Shown: positions 25,009-34,276 of the stretch, piece after piece | Numbering within the stretch: the stretch's first letter is position 1 | Layout: each line of letters opens with the position of its first letter | From: Chloroflexi bacterium OLB14 | GTDB lineage: Bacteria; Chloroflexota; Anaerolineae; Anaerolineales; Villigracilaceae | Length of the DNA stretch: 56,642 nt | Assembly: GCA_001567105.1 (NCBI GenBank) | Contig: LMZR01000047.1 | Location: 1 to 56,642, forward strand | Direction of reading: 5' to 3' | Notes under the pieces: model-generated | Told to the model about the DNA's origin: nothing | Database searches by the model: none | What the model saw: the letters and a program-made list of their open reading frames with translations, nothing else | Made by a program: the position numbers and the translations under genes

Positions 25009-26290
25009 TCATCTAAAGTTAAATTCCTCAAAATGAATATTATCTGCTGACACGCCTGCTTCTATAAAGCTTTTTTCAAAGGCTTGAATCATGGGGAATG
25101 GTCCGCACATATAAACATGATGCTGACTGACATCACCACCAGCATTTTTTTTGGATTTCCTCTACTTTCAACGAACCGTGAATAGATGAAAAACGAATCT
25201 TCGACATTAATTTGGGATGTGCTTTGGCGATAGTATTAATCTCTTCGGCAAAAATCGCTTCTTCTGGATGTCGAACTGTGTAATAAAAGTGGACATCGTG
25301 TTTTAATTCATCTTTCAGATCTCGTAAGAACGAAAGAAAGGGCGTGATTCCAATGCCGCCTGCTACCCAAATTTGTTTGTCACCACCTGTTTTGTAATTA
25401 AATAATCCATAAGCGCCTTCAATGGTCGCATCTGAACCTTCTTTGAGGTGATCAAAAAGGTGACGAGTGTAATCACCAGATGCCTTAATCGTCAAACGAA
25501 TCACATCTTCGGATGGGGCGCTGGAAATTGTGAATGGATGTGATTCACTTAATATTTTGTCACCAGAAAATCTGACAAACATAAACTGACCTGCATGTGC
25601 ATGTTTAATCGGTTGCCCTTTGGCGCGTAAAGTTACTTCGGTGGTAGAACCATTCGGATGTTTAATTGCTTCAACTGTGTAGGGTACATATTTTCTGAAA
25701 AATTTTCCAAACACTTCAGTATATAAATATGAACCAATGCCTAGAAAAACAAAAATTTGATTCCAGTTAATAGCAATGCTAGTGGTGGGGGCTTTGACTG
25801 TAATGGAATGTAAATATCCTAAAATGAAAAAGATACCAATAAAAGCATGAAGTTTTTTCCAACCTTCATACGTTTGCCCTGTAAGTTTATTCAAAAATGG
25901 GATGCGTGGCGCGAGTGTGGGCAAGATAATAGCAATCAAGCCCAAGAAAGATACAATGCCGAAGTAGTTACCCAACTTGAAGTCAAAGATATGAATCGGC
26001 ACAATCAAGATGTGAACAAACATCAATAAAAACGCGGAGGTTGAAGTACGGCGATGAGTCTGATACATCTTATCCAAACCGCCAAAAAACTTTTCTGCCC
26101 AACGCGGACGAGTGGATAAAAATAACGAAAACGACATCAACACAATCATCATCGAGCCGATTGTCATGCCGACTTGATAACGGAAGTATTCTTCTCTACC
26201 GTCATTGTGCGGTGGAAAAAGAATCCATACAATCACCGTTAGCAAAACAAGTGCAATAAAAATAATGTTGCCAATGTTGTTTCGTTTCAT
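25009..26290 (-). CDS. Ferric-reductase-like membrane flavoprotein (one frameshift)
   Basis: Transfers electrons from NAD(P)H through FAD and membrane haem. Six N-terminal transmembrane helices (1-195) with His pairs in HRRTSTSAFLLMFVH and LHAFIGIFFILGYLH. The FAD motif ESHPFTISSAP and the NAD motif VAGGIGITPFLSFL are intact. The frame breaks at an eight-base A run of the coding strand (25145-25152). With seven, the C-terminus continues to VYMCGPFPMIQAFE (the expected NAD-binding end) and a TGA at 25009, total about 426 residues. It lies between two STAS genes on the same strand, eight bases after the first. Confidence 0.88.
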
Positions 26291-26297
26291 GTGTCAC

Positions 26298-26705
26298 CTA
26301 TTCAAATGAATTGATGGCTTTTTGTTTATCGGTAAAAATTTCAAATAATGTTGAAAAACCCGTCATATCCAAGACGTTTAACACTTCTGGGCGAGGATTG
26401 TATAACTTAACATTTTTTTGTGCGCCACCTTCGCGTGTGCGCTCTACTGATTTTAATGCCCTCCAGCCTTGGTCTGTATCTGGCAAAGTTTCACCACGTG
26501 CTAATAAGGCTGTAAAATGCAATGCTACTAAGCCTGCACTAGAAATATAAATTAAATCACTTAAATCTAAAAGTATATTTTTTGTGCCCGTTTTATATAC
26601 TTCTTGCGCATTCTGAATTAAATTTTGATATGCCTGCCCATCTAATTCGCCGCTTACTTTTATGATGGCTACATTTTTTTCTTTAGTCACTTCAATATTT
26701 AACAT
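26298..26705 (-). CDS. STAS domain protein B
   Basis: 135 residues, RsbV-like: IIKVSGELDGQAYQNLI, ILLDLSDLIYISSAGLVALH with Ser in SSAG. Same insert as its paralogue at 24536 (TDQGWRALKSVE). GGAGAAAG precedes the start. Stop is eight bases before the ferric-reductase-like gene. Two STAS switch proteins around a flavoprotein suggest a redox-linked partner-switch, but this is a guess from position. Confidence 0.86.
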   Translation of the reverse strand: MLNIEVTKEKNVAIIKVSGELDGQAYQNLIQNAQEVYKTGTKNILLDLSDLIYISSAGLVALHFTALLARGETLPDTDQGWRALKSVERTREGGAQKNVKLYNPRPEVLNVLDMTGFSTLFEIFTDKQKAINSFE

Positions 26706-26729
26706 TACTTTCTCCTTTTTGTATTTCCA

Positions 26730-27951
26730 TTATAAACCCGCTTTTTTTTGTAAGCGTTTCAAGCGATGTTCAATTTCAGTAAGCCAATGTTTGCGGATGT
26801 AATTCGGCACATCTGCTTTTTCGATTTCACGTTTGGCTGAATTTGCCCACTGCAAAGATTTTTTCACATCGCGCATTTTATGCTCATAATATTTTGCCAA
26901 TTCAATATGAGCATAGATATGATTTTTCTTCGCCGCATCGTGCCACCACTTCACGGCTTGATTCATATCTCCGCGCTTTTTTTGTAAGATAGATAAACGC
27001 TTCACTGCTACGCCGAAATCTGATTCTTGCAACCCCAACTCTAGTCCTCGCTCATACAGCCTTGCTGCTTCGTCTAAATGATTCATATCTTCAAATAATT
27101 TTCCAAGCGCAATAAAGTCTAAACTATGTTCAACTCGCCCGTTGTATGGATTATCCAACAACTCGCTGACGTGACCTAACAACGCCGCCATTGCCACTAC
27201 ATCCATAGCGTTGTGATAAAACACGCCTGCTAATGGAGTTGCATCACCAGTGCGTAGATAATCAAAATACAACCAAGGGATTTCATAACCAGGTACTTCA
27301 TCAGATGAACGCGTGAAGCCTAAAACATATTCTTCTAAATACTTCAAAGCGCGTGAGGGAAGTCTATCTCGCCATAATCTTCTGGCTAGCGGAAGTAAAT
27401 CTATATGCGCATAATTTTTGAATGGCGCAGGGATTTTATGTAAGGAATATCTTGTCACCAACAATGGAGCATCAAAAGATTTTCCGTTGAAAGTTACTAA
27501 GCCTTCACATGGTGCAAGGAAATGAATCAAAGCTTCTAGCATGGCAGGCTCTTCGGCAGGGTCGCGCATGAAGAATTGTTTAAGCACAAGTTTGTTATCT
27601 ATAAAACGTGCTACGCCAATGAGAAAAGCATAAGTACCTGTTCCGCCACTAATGCCAGATGTTTCAGTATCTAAAAATGCAAATTTGGTAATAGGTAATT
27701 GATTAATTCTTGAATCTTTTGTTATTTGTGAAATCATCGAAAGTGGAAAGTGTGAATGAGCAGGTACTTTGCCATGTAAATAAGTTTTGTCAAAAAACTT
27801 TTTCAGCGATGAAGGCATCACCAAGAGACGTGGAGAAAAAATTCCCAGCCAAGATTGATTCGATGGAACGGTCAACAGGCTTGGGCGTGGGTGGAAGCGT
27901 ATTTGCCGTCTTCACACCCAGTGACTTTAATTTATCTGCTAGCGAAGTCAT
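26730..27951 (-). CDS. YprB-type RNase H-like exonuclease with TPR region (one frameshift)
   Basis: DEDD exonuclease fold: FLDTETSGISGGTGTYAFLIG, LVTFNGKSFDAPLLVTRY, HIDLLPLARRLW, and HNAMDVVAMAAL supply the acidic metal ligands. A C-terminal TPR-like region follows (about 260-380). The start is likely the ATG at 27951 (MTSLADKLKSLG), and the frame is restored by removing one base at 27792-27797, giving EKVFDKTYLHGKVPAHSH. Repeat-derived pieces (FPLSM, RINQLPITKF) lie just before the first catalytic motif. Nucleic-acid substrate unknown. Confidence 0.83.
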
Positions 27952-27986
27952 ATCAAATATTTTATCTTATTTAATTTGCATATGCT

Positions 27987-28036
27987 GTACAGCAAGATTT
28001 ATCTTGCTAAGTGATGCAACATAAATGTTGCGGTAC
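27987..28036. repeat. Double palindrome GCAAGATTTATCTTGC + GCAACATAAATGTTGC
   Basis: Full copy of the 18017-18069 element in the other orientation, framed by GTAC at both ends. It lies between the divergent exonuclease and symporter genes and may separate their promoters. Confidence 0.8.
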
Positions 28037-28089
28037 GAGTAAACTTGTAACAATAGTTATTTATCTTTCATGCTACACTTGCCACTTCA

Positions 28090-29502
28090 ATGAAAAAGCA
28101 TCTGCCTTATTGGTTAAAACTTTTATATGGTTCTGGAGATTTGGGGCTTTCTGGTATTGGCATGATGCGCTCTATTTTTTATGCCATTTATTTAACGGAT
28201 GTGGTTGGCATTGAACCGCGTTTGGCTTCGTTGGGTGCGTTGGTGGGAATTGTGTGGGATGCAATCAATGACCCGATTATTGGTACGTTGAGTGATCGTG
28301 TGAAATCAAAATTAGGTAGGCGCAGACCTTTTCTTTTATGGTTTGCATTTCCATTTGGTTTAAGTTTTGTGATGTTATGGTCGGCACCAAATTGGGATAG
28401 CCAAATTGGTTTGTTAATTTATGTCACGTTGGCATTTATGTTATCTGATACTTTAACAACATTGGTATCTGTGCCGTATCTTTCATTAACACCTGAATTG
28501 ACTCAAGATTATGATGAACGAACTTCGCTATCAAGTTTTCGTTCTTTCTTTCAATTATTTGCGGCAATGGCTGTGGTGGTGACTGCGCCAATGATTGTGG
28601 ATGCAGTGATATTGAATGGTGGCACTCAACAACAAGGATTTATAACGGCTGGAGCAGTGTTCGGTGCGATTGGTTCGCTTCCACTTTTCTTGATTGGGGT
28701 TTTTGTACGAGAAAAATTTGCCTCGCGTGAAGTGGAGGCACTGCCATTTCGTGAGAGTTTGAAAATGGCTTGGGACAATGTACCATTTCGTTTCGCGGCT
28801 GGGATTTATATGTTCAACTGGTCCGCAGTGGATATGATTGGAATTACATTTCCATTCTTTCTTCTGTATTGGGTATCGAGTGGAAATTTATTGGCACACA
28901 TTAACATCTTTGGAATTAATTTCGCTTTAGAATCTGCATTCTTTGGTATTTTGATGTCAGTTTGTATTTTGTTCATTCCAATTTGGTTGTGGATGGCAAA
29001 ACGCTTTAATAAAATCAAAGCTTATTTCATCGGTATGGTTTGTTGGGTGATTGCTGAACTTTTAATTTTCACCATCCAACCTAATGACGTAAATTATTTA
29101 TTATGGGTTGCCGCTTTTTCAGGTGTGGGAGTTTCTGCTGCCTATATTTTGCCCGACTCAATTTTGCCTGATGTCATCGAATGGGATGAATTACGCACAC
29201 ATCGCCGCCAAGAAGGTGTGTATTATGGAATCCGCACGTTGATTCGTAAATTGACAGGCGCAGGCGTGATATTCGTCACGTTACAAATTTTAGGTTGGTC
29301 TGGTTATGTCGCCCCACCTGATGATGTCATTCAATATTCACAACCTGAATCCGCTTTGTTTATGATTCGCTTAATGGTTTCATTTATCGGTGCAGTCATT
29401 GTCTCTGGCGCGATTGTGTTGGCATGGTTTTATCCATTGACGCGGGAAAAATATGACAGGATTAAGAAGTTATTGGCGATTCGGCGAAGCCGACAAACTT
29501 AA
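28090..29502 (+). CDS. GPH-family (MelB-like) sugar:cation symporter
   Basis: Major facilitator of 470 residues with 12 transmembrane helices; imports a glycoside, pentoside or hexuronide with a cation. Starts YWLKLLYGSGDLGLSG, then DAINDPIIGTLSDRVKSKLGRRRPF, the classic loop 2-3 motif of the family with the cation-site Asp. A stretch YILPDSILPDVIEWDELR and RRQEGVYYGIRTL in the second half is also typical. No sugar enzyme is nearby, so the substrate is open. TACACT lies 10 bases before the ATG. Confidence 0.9.
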   Translation: MKKHLPYWLKLLYGSGDLGLSGIGMMRSIFYAIYLTDVVGIEPRLASLGALVGIVWDAINDPIIGTLSDRVKSKLGRRRPFLLWFAFPFGLSFVMLWSAPNWDSQIGLLIYVTLAFMLSDTLTTLVSVPYLSLTPELTQDYDERTSLSSFRSFFQLFAAMAVVVTAPMIVDAVILNGGTQQQGFITAGAVFGAIGSLPLFLIGVFVREKFASREVEALPFRESLKMAWDNVPFRFAAGIYMFNWSAVDMIGITFPFFLLYWVSSGNLLAHINIFGINFALESAFFGILMSVCILFIPIWLWMAKRFNKIKAYFIGMVCWVIAELLIFTIQPNDVNYLLWVAAFSGVGVSAAYILPDSILPDVIEWDELRTHRRQEGVYYGIRTLIRKLTGAGVIFVTLQILGWSGYVAPPDDVIQYSQPESALFMIRLMVSFIGAVIVSGAIVLAWFYPLTREKYDRIKKLLAIRRSRQT

Positions 29503-29512
29503 TTTCAAACCA

Positions 29513-29534
29513 TTAGGACGCGGATTACGCGGAT
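29513..29534. repeat. Partial GGACGCGGATTACGCGGAT repeat
   Basis: Half copy of the family at 8549-8612 and 31942-32021. Confidence 0.5.
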
Positions 29535-29570
29535 AAAAAAAACGTGGAAAGCATATAAACCTTCCACGTT
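29533..29570 (-). terminator. Terminator after methylmalonyl-CoA mutase
   Basis: Nine-base stem AACGTGGAA / TTCCACGTT, followed on the minus strand by eight T. It may also stop the convergent symporter transcript. Confidence 0.7.
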
Positions 29571-29601
29571 TCAAAATCACTTTCTTCTTTCCCCTTTCAT
29601 T

Positions 29602-29673
29602 GTGGTCTCGATACGGCGGCGATGGTCGAGTAAGACGAAGTCTGTATCGAGACCCGCCGCCTACTCGACCACC
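29602..29673. repeat. Long GTGGTCTCGATACGG...CTCGACCACC hairpin repeat
   Basis: Nested copy: an inner GATGGTCGAG...TATCGAGACC pair sits inside an outer GTGGTCTCGATACGGCGG...CTCGACCACC pair, as if one copy had inserted into another. Confidence 0.8.
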
Positions 29674-29682
29674 GTTTATAAA

Positions 29683-31362
29683 TCATATCATCGTCGGTTC
29701 TTCATACTTCCCGAACACTTTTGTCATCACACCAATCATTTCGCCTAACGTACAATAAGCGCGGACACAATCCATGATGTAAGGCATAGTATTTTCTGTA
29801 CCTTCACAAGCGATTCGTAACGCATCTAAAGTTTGACCCACTCTGCCACTATCACGTTCTTTTTTCACTTCTTTAATTCTATTAACTTGGCGAGTAAAAC
29901 CATGTGGATCCATTTGTAAAATTGGAATGCTCAATGGTTTATTTTCAGCATAAGCATTCACGCCGACAATTTTTCTGACGTTTTCATCAATTTCACGTTG
30001 ATAACGATACGCTGCATCTGAAATTTCACTTTGCATGAATCCTTTTTCGATGGCTGGAATCACGCCGCCTAAATCTTGGATTCTTTGGAAGTAAGCATAC
30101 GCATCTTTTTCAATTCGGTTAGTTTGTGACTCTACAAAATAACTTCCACCTAATGGGTCAACTGTATTGGTCACACCTGATTCTTCAGCGATGATTTGTT
30201 GTGTGCGTAAAGCAATCGTCACCGAATGTTCAGAGGGCAATGCTAAGGCTTCATCTAATGAATTTGTATGTAATGATTGTGTTCCACCTAACACAGCGGC
30301 AAGTGCCTGAATAGCAACACGCACAACATTATTTTCTGGTTGCTGAGCAGTTAATGAAACACCAGCAGTTTGTGTATGGAATCTCATCAACCATGAGCGT
30401 GGATTTTTCGCTTTGAAGGTCTCACGCATTTCACGCGCCCAAATTCTACGAGCCGCTCTGTATTTTGCAATCTCTTCAAAGAAATCGTTATGAGCATTGA
30501 AGAAGAAAGATAAACGCGGAGCAAACTCATCCACATCCATGCCACGTTCAATTCCCCAACGTACATATTCCATGCCATCTGCTAAGGTAAATGCTAATTC
30601 TTGCGCGGCAGTTGAACCTGCTTCACGGATGTGATAGCCCGAAATTGAAATTGTATTCCATTGCGGAACTTGTTTGGCACCAAACTCCATCGTATCAACA
30701 ACGAGTCTCATAGATGGTTCAGGTGGAAAGATAAATTCTTTTTGAGCAATAAATTCTTTCAAAATATCATTTTGTAATGTGCCACGTAATTGATTTAATT
30801 TCACACCTTGTTTTTCTGCCGCACATAAATACATTGCCCAAATAATTGCGGCAGGTGAATTAATCGTCATGCTCGATGAAACTTTATCTAATGGAATACC
30901 ATCTAATAAAATTTCCATATCTTTCAACGATGAAATTGCCACGCCACATTTTCCAAACTCACCCAATGCTTCGGGTTGGTCTGTGTCGTAACCCATCAAT
31001 GTTGCTAAATCAAATGCAATGCTTAACCCTGTTTGTCCTTGCTCTAATAAATATTTAAAACGCGCATTAGTTTCTTCTGCTGTGCCGAAACCTGCAAACA
31101 TTCTCATCGTCCACAATTTTGAGCGATGCAAAGTCGGGTGTACGCCTCGCGTAAATGGATAGTCACCAGGCAGACTTAAGTCTGAAGCGTAATCGGAATC
31201 AGCAACATCAAGCGGGGTATAGAGTCGATTAATCGGTTCAGAAGACGTGGTGATAAATTCATCAGCTCTTTCTGGTAATTGACTTAACGCTTTTTTGAGT
31301 GACGTTTCTTCCCACGCGGATAATTGGTTTTTTAATTCTTCAAGTTTTTGCTTATCGTACAT
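29683..31362 (-). CDS. Methylmalonyl-CoA mutase-type large subunit, catalytic half only
   Basis: Cobalamin-dependent acyl-CoA mutase. 559 residues from the ATG at 31362 (AAGGAG eight bases upstream); an upstream ATG at 31446 would read through the promoter. The TIM barrel has [46 protein letters not shown] in segments, [18 protein letters not shown] and [13 protein letters not shown]. There is no B12-binding DxHxxG domain, so the small subunit must be encoded elsewhere, as in many split mutases. It feeds propionyl-CoA from branched-chain amino acids into succinyl-CoA, which fits the leucine-type cluster further on. Confidence 0.94.
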   Translation of the reverse strand: MYDKQKLEELKNQLSAWEETSLKKALSQLPERADEFITTSSEPINRLYTPLDVADSDYASDLSLPGDYPFTRGVHPTLHRSKLWTMRMFAGFGTAEETNARFKYLLEQGQTGLSIAFDLATLMGYDTDQPEALGEFGKCGVAISSLKDMEILLDGIPLDKVSSSMTINSPAAIIWAMYLCAAEKQGVKLNQLRGTLQNDILKEFIAQKEFIFPPEPSMRLVVDTMEFGAKQVPQWNTISISGYHIREAGSTAAQELAFTLADGMEYVRWGIERGMDVDEFAPRLSFFFNAHNDFFEEIAKYRAARRIWAREMRETFKAKNPRSWLMRFHTQTAGVSLTAQQPENNVVRVAIQALAAVLGGTQSLHTNSLDEALALPSEHSVTIALRTQQIIAEESGVTNTVDPLGGSYFVESQTNRIEKDAYAYFQRIQDLGGVIPAIEKGFMQSEISDAAYRYQREIDENVRKIVGVNAYAENKPLSIPILQMDPHGFTRQVNRIKEVKKERDSGRVGQTLDALRIACEGTENTMPYIMDCVRAYCTLGEMIGVMTKVFGKYEEPTMI

Positions 31363-31389
31363 TGCTGACTCCTTCGGCAAGATAATGCG

Positions 31390-31397
31390 ATTATAAT
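31390..31397. promoter_or_regulatory. Shared palindromic -10 element, divergent
   Basis: ATTATAAT reads TATAAT on both strands (31392-31397 plus, 31390-31395 minus). On the plus strand it is eight bases before the DUF3090 ATG (leaderless type). On the minus strand it is about 27 bases before the mutase ATG, which has a Shine-Dalgarno sequence. Confidence 0.6.
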
Positions 31398-31405
31398 ACG
31401 TCATT

Positions 31406-31933
31406 ATGCCTCGCTTTGAAATTGATGTAGACCCATGTGACCACATTACTGCTGATGCAATTGGAAGCCCAGGTCAGCGCGTTTTTTATTTACAAGCCTA
31501 TCAGGATACGCGCACCATTACAATTATTATTGAAAAAGCGCAATTGATTTCGTTGGCTGTTGGTGTTGAACAATTTTTAGGTCAACTGAGTCAACAAAAC
31601 CCTGATTTAACAGAAGCCTCTGGTGATTATATTGAAGATGCTATGCGTATTCATCCACCAGTTGACCCGTTGTTTCGCGCTGGTGAAATTGGGCTTGGTT
31701 ATGATAAAGAACGCGATTTAGTTGTGGTGTTCACTAAAGAATTATTAACTGAAGAAGCCGAACCTGAATCTGCGGCGCAAGTTCGCTTTTGGGCAACACG
31801 CACACAAATGAGAAGACTCGCTCGTTGGGGACAAGATGTTTCATCACGCGGAAGACCAATTTGCCCGCAATGTGGTCAGCCGATGGAACCTGAAGGTCAT
31901 TTTTGCCCGAAGAAAAATGGTCACATGCGATAA
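31406..31933 (+). CDS. DUF3090 protein
   Basis: 175 residues, unknown function, common in Actinobacteria and Chloroflexi. Starts [19 protein letters not shown], has [29 protein letters not shown] and [13 protein letters not shown], and ends with a zinc-ribbon-like [21 protein letters not shown]. Known to travel with the SCO1664 kinase-like gene, which follows here. Confidence 0.9.
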   Translation: MPRFEIDVDPCDHITADAIGSPGQRVFYLQAYQDTRTITIIIEKAQLISLAVGVEQFLGQLSQQNPDLTEASGDYIEDAMRIHPPVDPLFRAGEIGLGYDKERDLVVVFTKELLTEEAEPESAAQVRFWATRTQMRRLARWGQDVSSRGRPICPQCGQPMEPEGHFCPKKNGHMR

Positions 31934-31941
31934 AAATAATT

Positions 31942-32021
31942 GGACGCAGATGAACGCTGAATACGCTGATTCTTTTTTTGATTTATTAAAAATCCGCGTC
32001 CATCTGCGTTTATCTGCGTCC
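31942..32021. repeat. GGACGCAGATGAACGC...CTGCGTCC repeat
   Basis: Inverted repeat filling most of the gap between DUF3090 and SCO1664. Same family as 8549-8612. Confidence 0.75.
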
Positions 32022-32029
32022 CGCTTAAA

Positions 32030-32728
32030 ATGAATCAACAAATCCAAACCGCATTAACAAAAGGTGATTACAAACTCAAGGGACAATTTATGCTTGGGTC
32101 GAATTACACTTTTTTGGTTGATGTGGAATACGAAAATAAAATTTACCCCGCTGTGTATAAACCAAGTAAAGGCGAACAACCGCTGTGGGATTTTCCTGAA
32201 AACACACTTTCATTGCGTGAAGTCGCCGCATATCAATTGAGTGAAACGCTTGGGCTTCATATTATCCCTTTTACAATTTATCGTGATGATGGTCCGCATG
32301 GTGCAGGGTCACTGCAAGAATATATCGAATATGATATTGAACATCATTACTTTAATTTTTCGGATGAAGAAAAAGAAAAACTTCGCCCCGTTGTTTTTTT
32401 TGATTTACTCGCCAACAATGCTGATAGAAAAGGTGGTCACATTTTTTTTGAAAATGAAACCAACAAACTCTACGCCATTGATCATGGAATTTGTTTTCAT
32501 GAAGAAGATAAATTAAGAACTGTGCTATGGGATTTTGCTGGAGAAAAAATTCCTGATGAACTACTCGCGCCTCTTTCATTGACTTCAACTTGGTCAATGC
32601 TATTTGAACCGTATCTTAACCCCAACGAAATCCGCGCCCTCATTCGCCGTGCTGAAAAATTATGTAAAACAAAAATATTCCCATATCCCTTACAAGGACG
32701 CAGGGCATATCCGTATCCGCCAATATAA
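32030..32728 (+). CDS. SCO1664-family protein, PI3/PI4-kinase-like fold
   Basis: 232 residues. Starts with a GDYKLKGQFMLGSNYTFLVD glycine-rich region, then YPAVYKPSKGEQPLWDFP, FFDLLANNADRKGGHIFF (catalytic-loop-like NADRKGGH) and YAIDHGICFH (metal-binding DHG). These correspond to the active-site motifs of the phosphatidylinositol kinase-like fold. Substrate unknown. The pairing with DUF3090 is conserved in other phyla (known), which suggests one pathway. Confidence 0.88.
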   Translation: MNQQIQTALTKGDYKLKGQFMLGSNYTFLVDVEYENKIYPAVYKPSKGEQPLWDFPENTLSLREVAAYQLSETLGLHIIPFTIYRDDGPHGAGSLQEYIEYDIEHHYFNFSDEEKEKLRPVVFFDLLANNADRKGGHIFFENETNKLYAIDHGICFHEEDKLRTVLWDFAGEKIPDELLAPLSLTSTWSMLFEPYLNPNEIRALIRRAEKLCKTKIFPYPLQGRRAYPYPPI

Positions 32729-32734
32729 AATTTT

Positions 32735-32784
32735 GGAGTGCAGGAGCTTGCTCCTGCAAATGCGCCAGCAAGCTGGCTGACTCC
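32735..32784. repeat. GGAGTGCAGGAGCTTGCTCC...GGCTGACTCC repeat
   Basis: Two palindromes (GCAGGAGCTTGCTCCTGC and GCCAGCAAGCTGGC) framed by GGAGT and ACTCC. The next bases AAAGGAG form the hom ribosome binding site. A second copy, inverted, lies at 35769-35817 just before radA. Confidence 0.8.
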
Positions 32785-32798
32785 AAAGGAGTTTATTC

Positions 32799-33836
32799 AT
32801 GCACTACAACCTCGCACTTATCGGTTTTGGAAATGTAGCTCGTTCATTAGCAAAATTATTAATCCGCAAAAGAGATTTGCTCAAAGCAAAACATGATGTC
32901 ACGTTTTCGTTTACAGGCATTTCAACTGGTCGTCATGGATTTGCTGTTAATCCAAACGGATTAGATATTGAAAAAGCATTGGAGTTAGTAGAAAGTGGAA
33001 AAGATATCTTTCCTCTTTCTACTTTCAACGTGCAAGATTCATTATCTGTAATTCAACATTCCCAAGCCAACATCATGTTTGAAAATTCACCAGTCAATAC
33101 ACAAACTGGTCAACCCGCATTAGACCATATCCGCGCGGCGTTGAATTTAGGAATGCACGCCATCACTGCGAATAAAGGTCCCGTTGTGCATGGATATAGA
33201 GAGTTAACCAAGTTAGCAGAATCAAAAGGAAAAAAGTTTCGGTTTGAATCCACAGTTTTGGGTGGAGCACCAACTTTCAGCGTGATGAGAGAAGCGTTTC
33301 CGTTAGCAGAATTAGAATCGTTTAAGGGAATCTTCAATGCCACGACAAATATTATTTTGTCACGCATGGAAAATGAAGAATCGTATGAAGAGGCTGTTAA
33401 GTATTGTCAATCCATCGGAGTTGCTGAAACTGACCCGACAAATGATGTGGATGGTTGGGATGCGGCGATTAAAGTCTGCGCGTTGGTGACGGTGTTATGG
33501 GATACGTCACTCACACCGCAAGAAATTAAACCGATTGGTATTCGTGGCATCACACCTGAAATGATTGCCAAAGCCAAAAGCGAAAATAAAAGATATAAAT
33601 TAGTTTGCTCGGCTGAAAAAGTGAATGGAAAAATTATCGCCAGTGTTTCACCGCAATTGGTTGATTCAACATCTCCATTATTTGGCATGATGAATTCCAG
33701 CACAGGTGTTACGTTTAGAACCGATGTGATTTTAGATTATTCAATTGCATTGTCAGAGAAGCCGGGCTTACAAGGTGGGCCCGTTGAAACAGCCTATGGT
33801 CTGTTTGCGGATTTTGTAAATATAGTTAAGCAATAA
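32799..33836 (+). CDS. hom: Homoserine dehydrogenase
   Basis: NAD(P)H-dependent reduction of aspartate semialdehyde to homoserine, on the way to threonine and methionine. 345 residues without an ACT domain, the short form. Rossmann start LALIGFGNVARSLAKLL, then NANKG-type ITANKGPVVHGY with the catalytic Lys region, ESTVLGGAPTFSV, GIFNATTNIILSRM and AETDPTNDVDGWDAAIK (substrate-binding Asp/Glu and Lys). AAGGAG precedes the start. It stands alone; no other threonine genes are in the window. Confidence 0.95.
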   Translation: MHYNLALIGFGNVARSLAKLLIRKRDLLKAKHDVTFSFTGISTGRHGFAVNPNGLDIEKALELVESGKDIFPLSTFNVQDSLSVIQHSQANIMFENSPVNTQTGQPALDHIRAALNLGMHAITANKGPVVHGYRELTKLAESKGKKFRFESTVLGGAPTFSVMREAFPLAELESFKGIFNATTNIILSRMENEESYEEAVKYCQSIGVAETDPTNDVDGWDAAIKVCALVTVLWDTSLTPQEIKPIGIRGITPEMIAKAKSENKRYKLVCSAEKVNGKIIASVSPQLVDSTSPLFGMMNSSTGVTFRTDVILDYSIALSEKPGLQGGPVETAYGLFADFVNIVKQ

Positions 33837-33869
33837 AGTGACAGTCACCTTTAAGGTGACTGTCACTTT
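33835..33869 (+). terminator. Perfect 17-bp inverted repeat after hom
   Basis: AAAGTGACAGTCACCTT / AAGGTGACTGTCACTTT with a single-base loop, beginning at the hom stop codon. Works as a hairpin terminator candidate, though the T run after it is short. Confidence 0.6.
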
Positions 33870-33878
33870 GTATAAGTA

Positions 33879-33909
33879 AACCTCCGAGGTCTTTAAGACC
33901 TCGGAGGTT
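33879..33909. terminator. CCTCCGAGGTCTTTAAGACCTCGGAGG palindrome
   Basis: Near-perfect palindrome at the convergent hom / DUF1304 junction with T runs on both sides, so it may act in both directions. Shares its 15-base core with the ssb terminator. Confidence 0.65.
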
Positions 33910-34257
33910 TTAGAATACCAACACAGCAATCAACCCCAATATCGCAGGCAATGACTGGATATAAAAGACTCGCTTGCTCACAGTCCACGCGCCGAAAATG
34001 CCAGCGATGATGACACAACTTAAGAAAAATATTTTTACTGAATCATCTGTAAATAAACTCCAGATTAATCCAGCCGCGAGGAAGCCATTATATAAACCTT
34101 GATTTATCGCCAAAGTTTTAGATGATTTGGCTTGTTCTTCTGTCATGCGGAAAATTTTTCTACCGAAGGGTTTGTCCCATAAAAACATTTCGAGGTACAG
34201 AAAAAAGAAATGTAAAAGGGCAACGATAACAATAAGAATATTGGCAATTAAATTCAT
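33910..34257 (-). CDS. DUF1304 membrane protein
   Basis: 115 residues with four transmembrane helices. ALLHFFFLYLEMFLWDKP at about 15-32, then AINQGLYNGFLAAGLIW and AGIFGAWTVSKRVFYIQSLPA are the DUF1304 pattern. Function unknown. GGAG precedes the start; the PD40 lipoprotein gene lies upstream on the same strand at a 19-base distance. Confidence 0.88.
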   Translation of the reverse strand: MNLIANILIVIVALLHFFFLYLEMFLWDKPFGRKIFRMTEEQAKSSKTLAINQGLYNGFLAAGLIWSLFTDDSVKIFFLSCVIIAGIFGAWTVSKRVFYIQSLPAILGLIAVLVF

Positions 34258-34276
34258 GGCGTCTCCTTTATTAAAA

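Noticed and set aside
31363..31446. N-terminal extension of the mutase
   Set aside because: Would be translated across the divergent -10 element; AAGGAG precedes the ATG at 31362.
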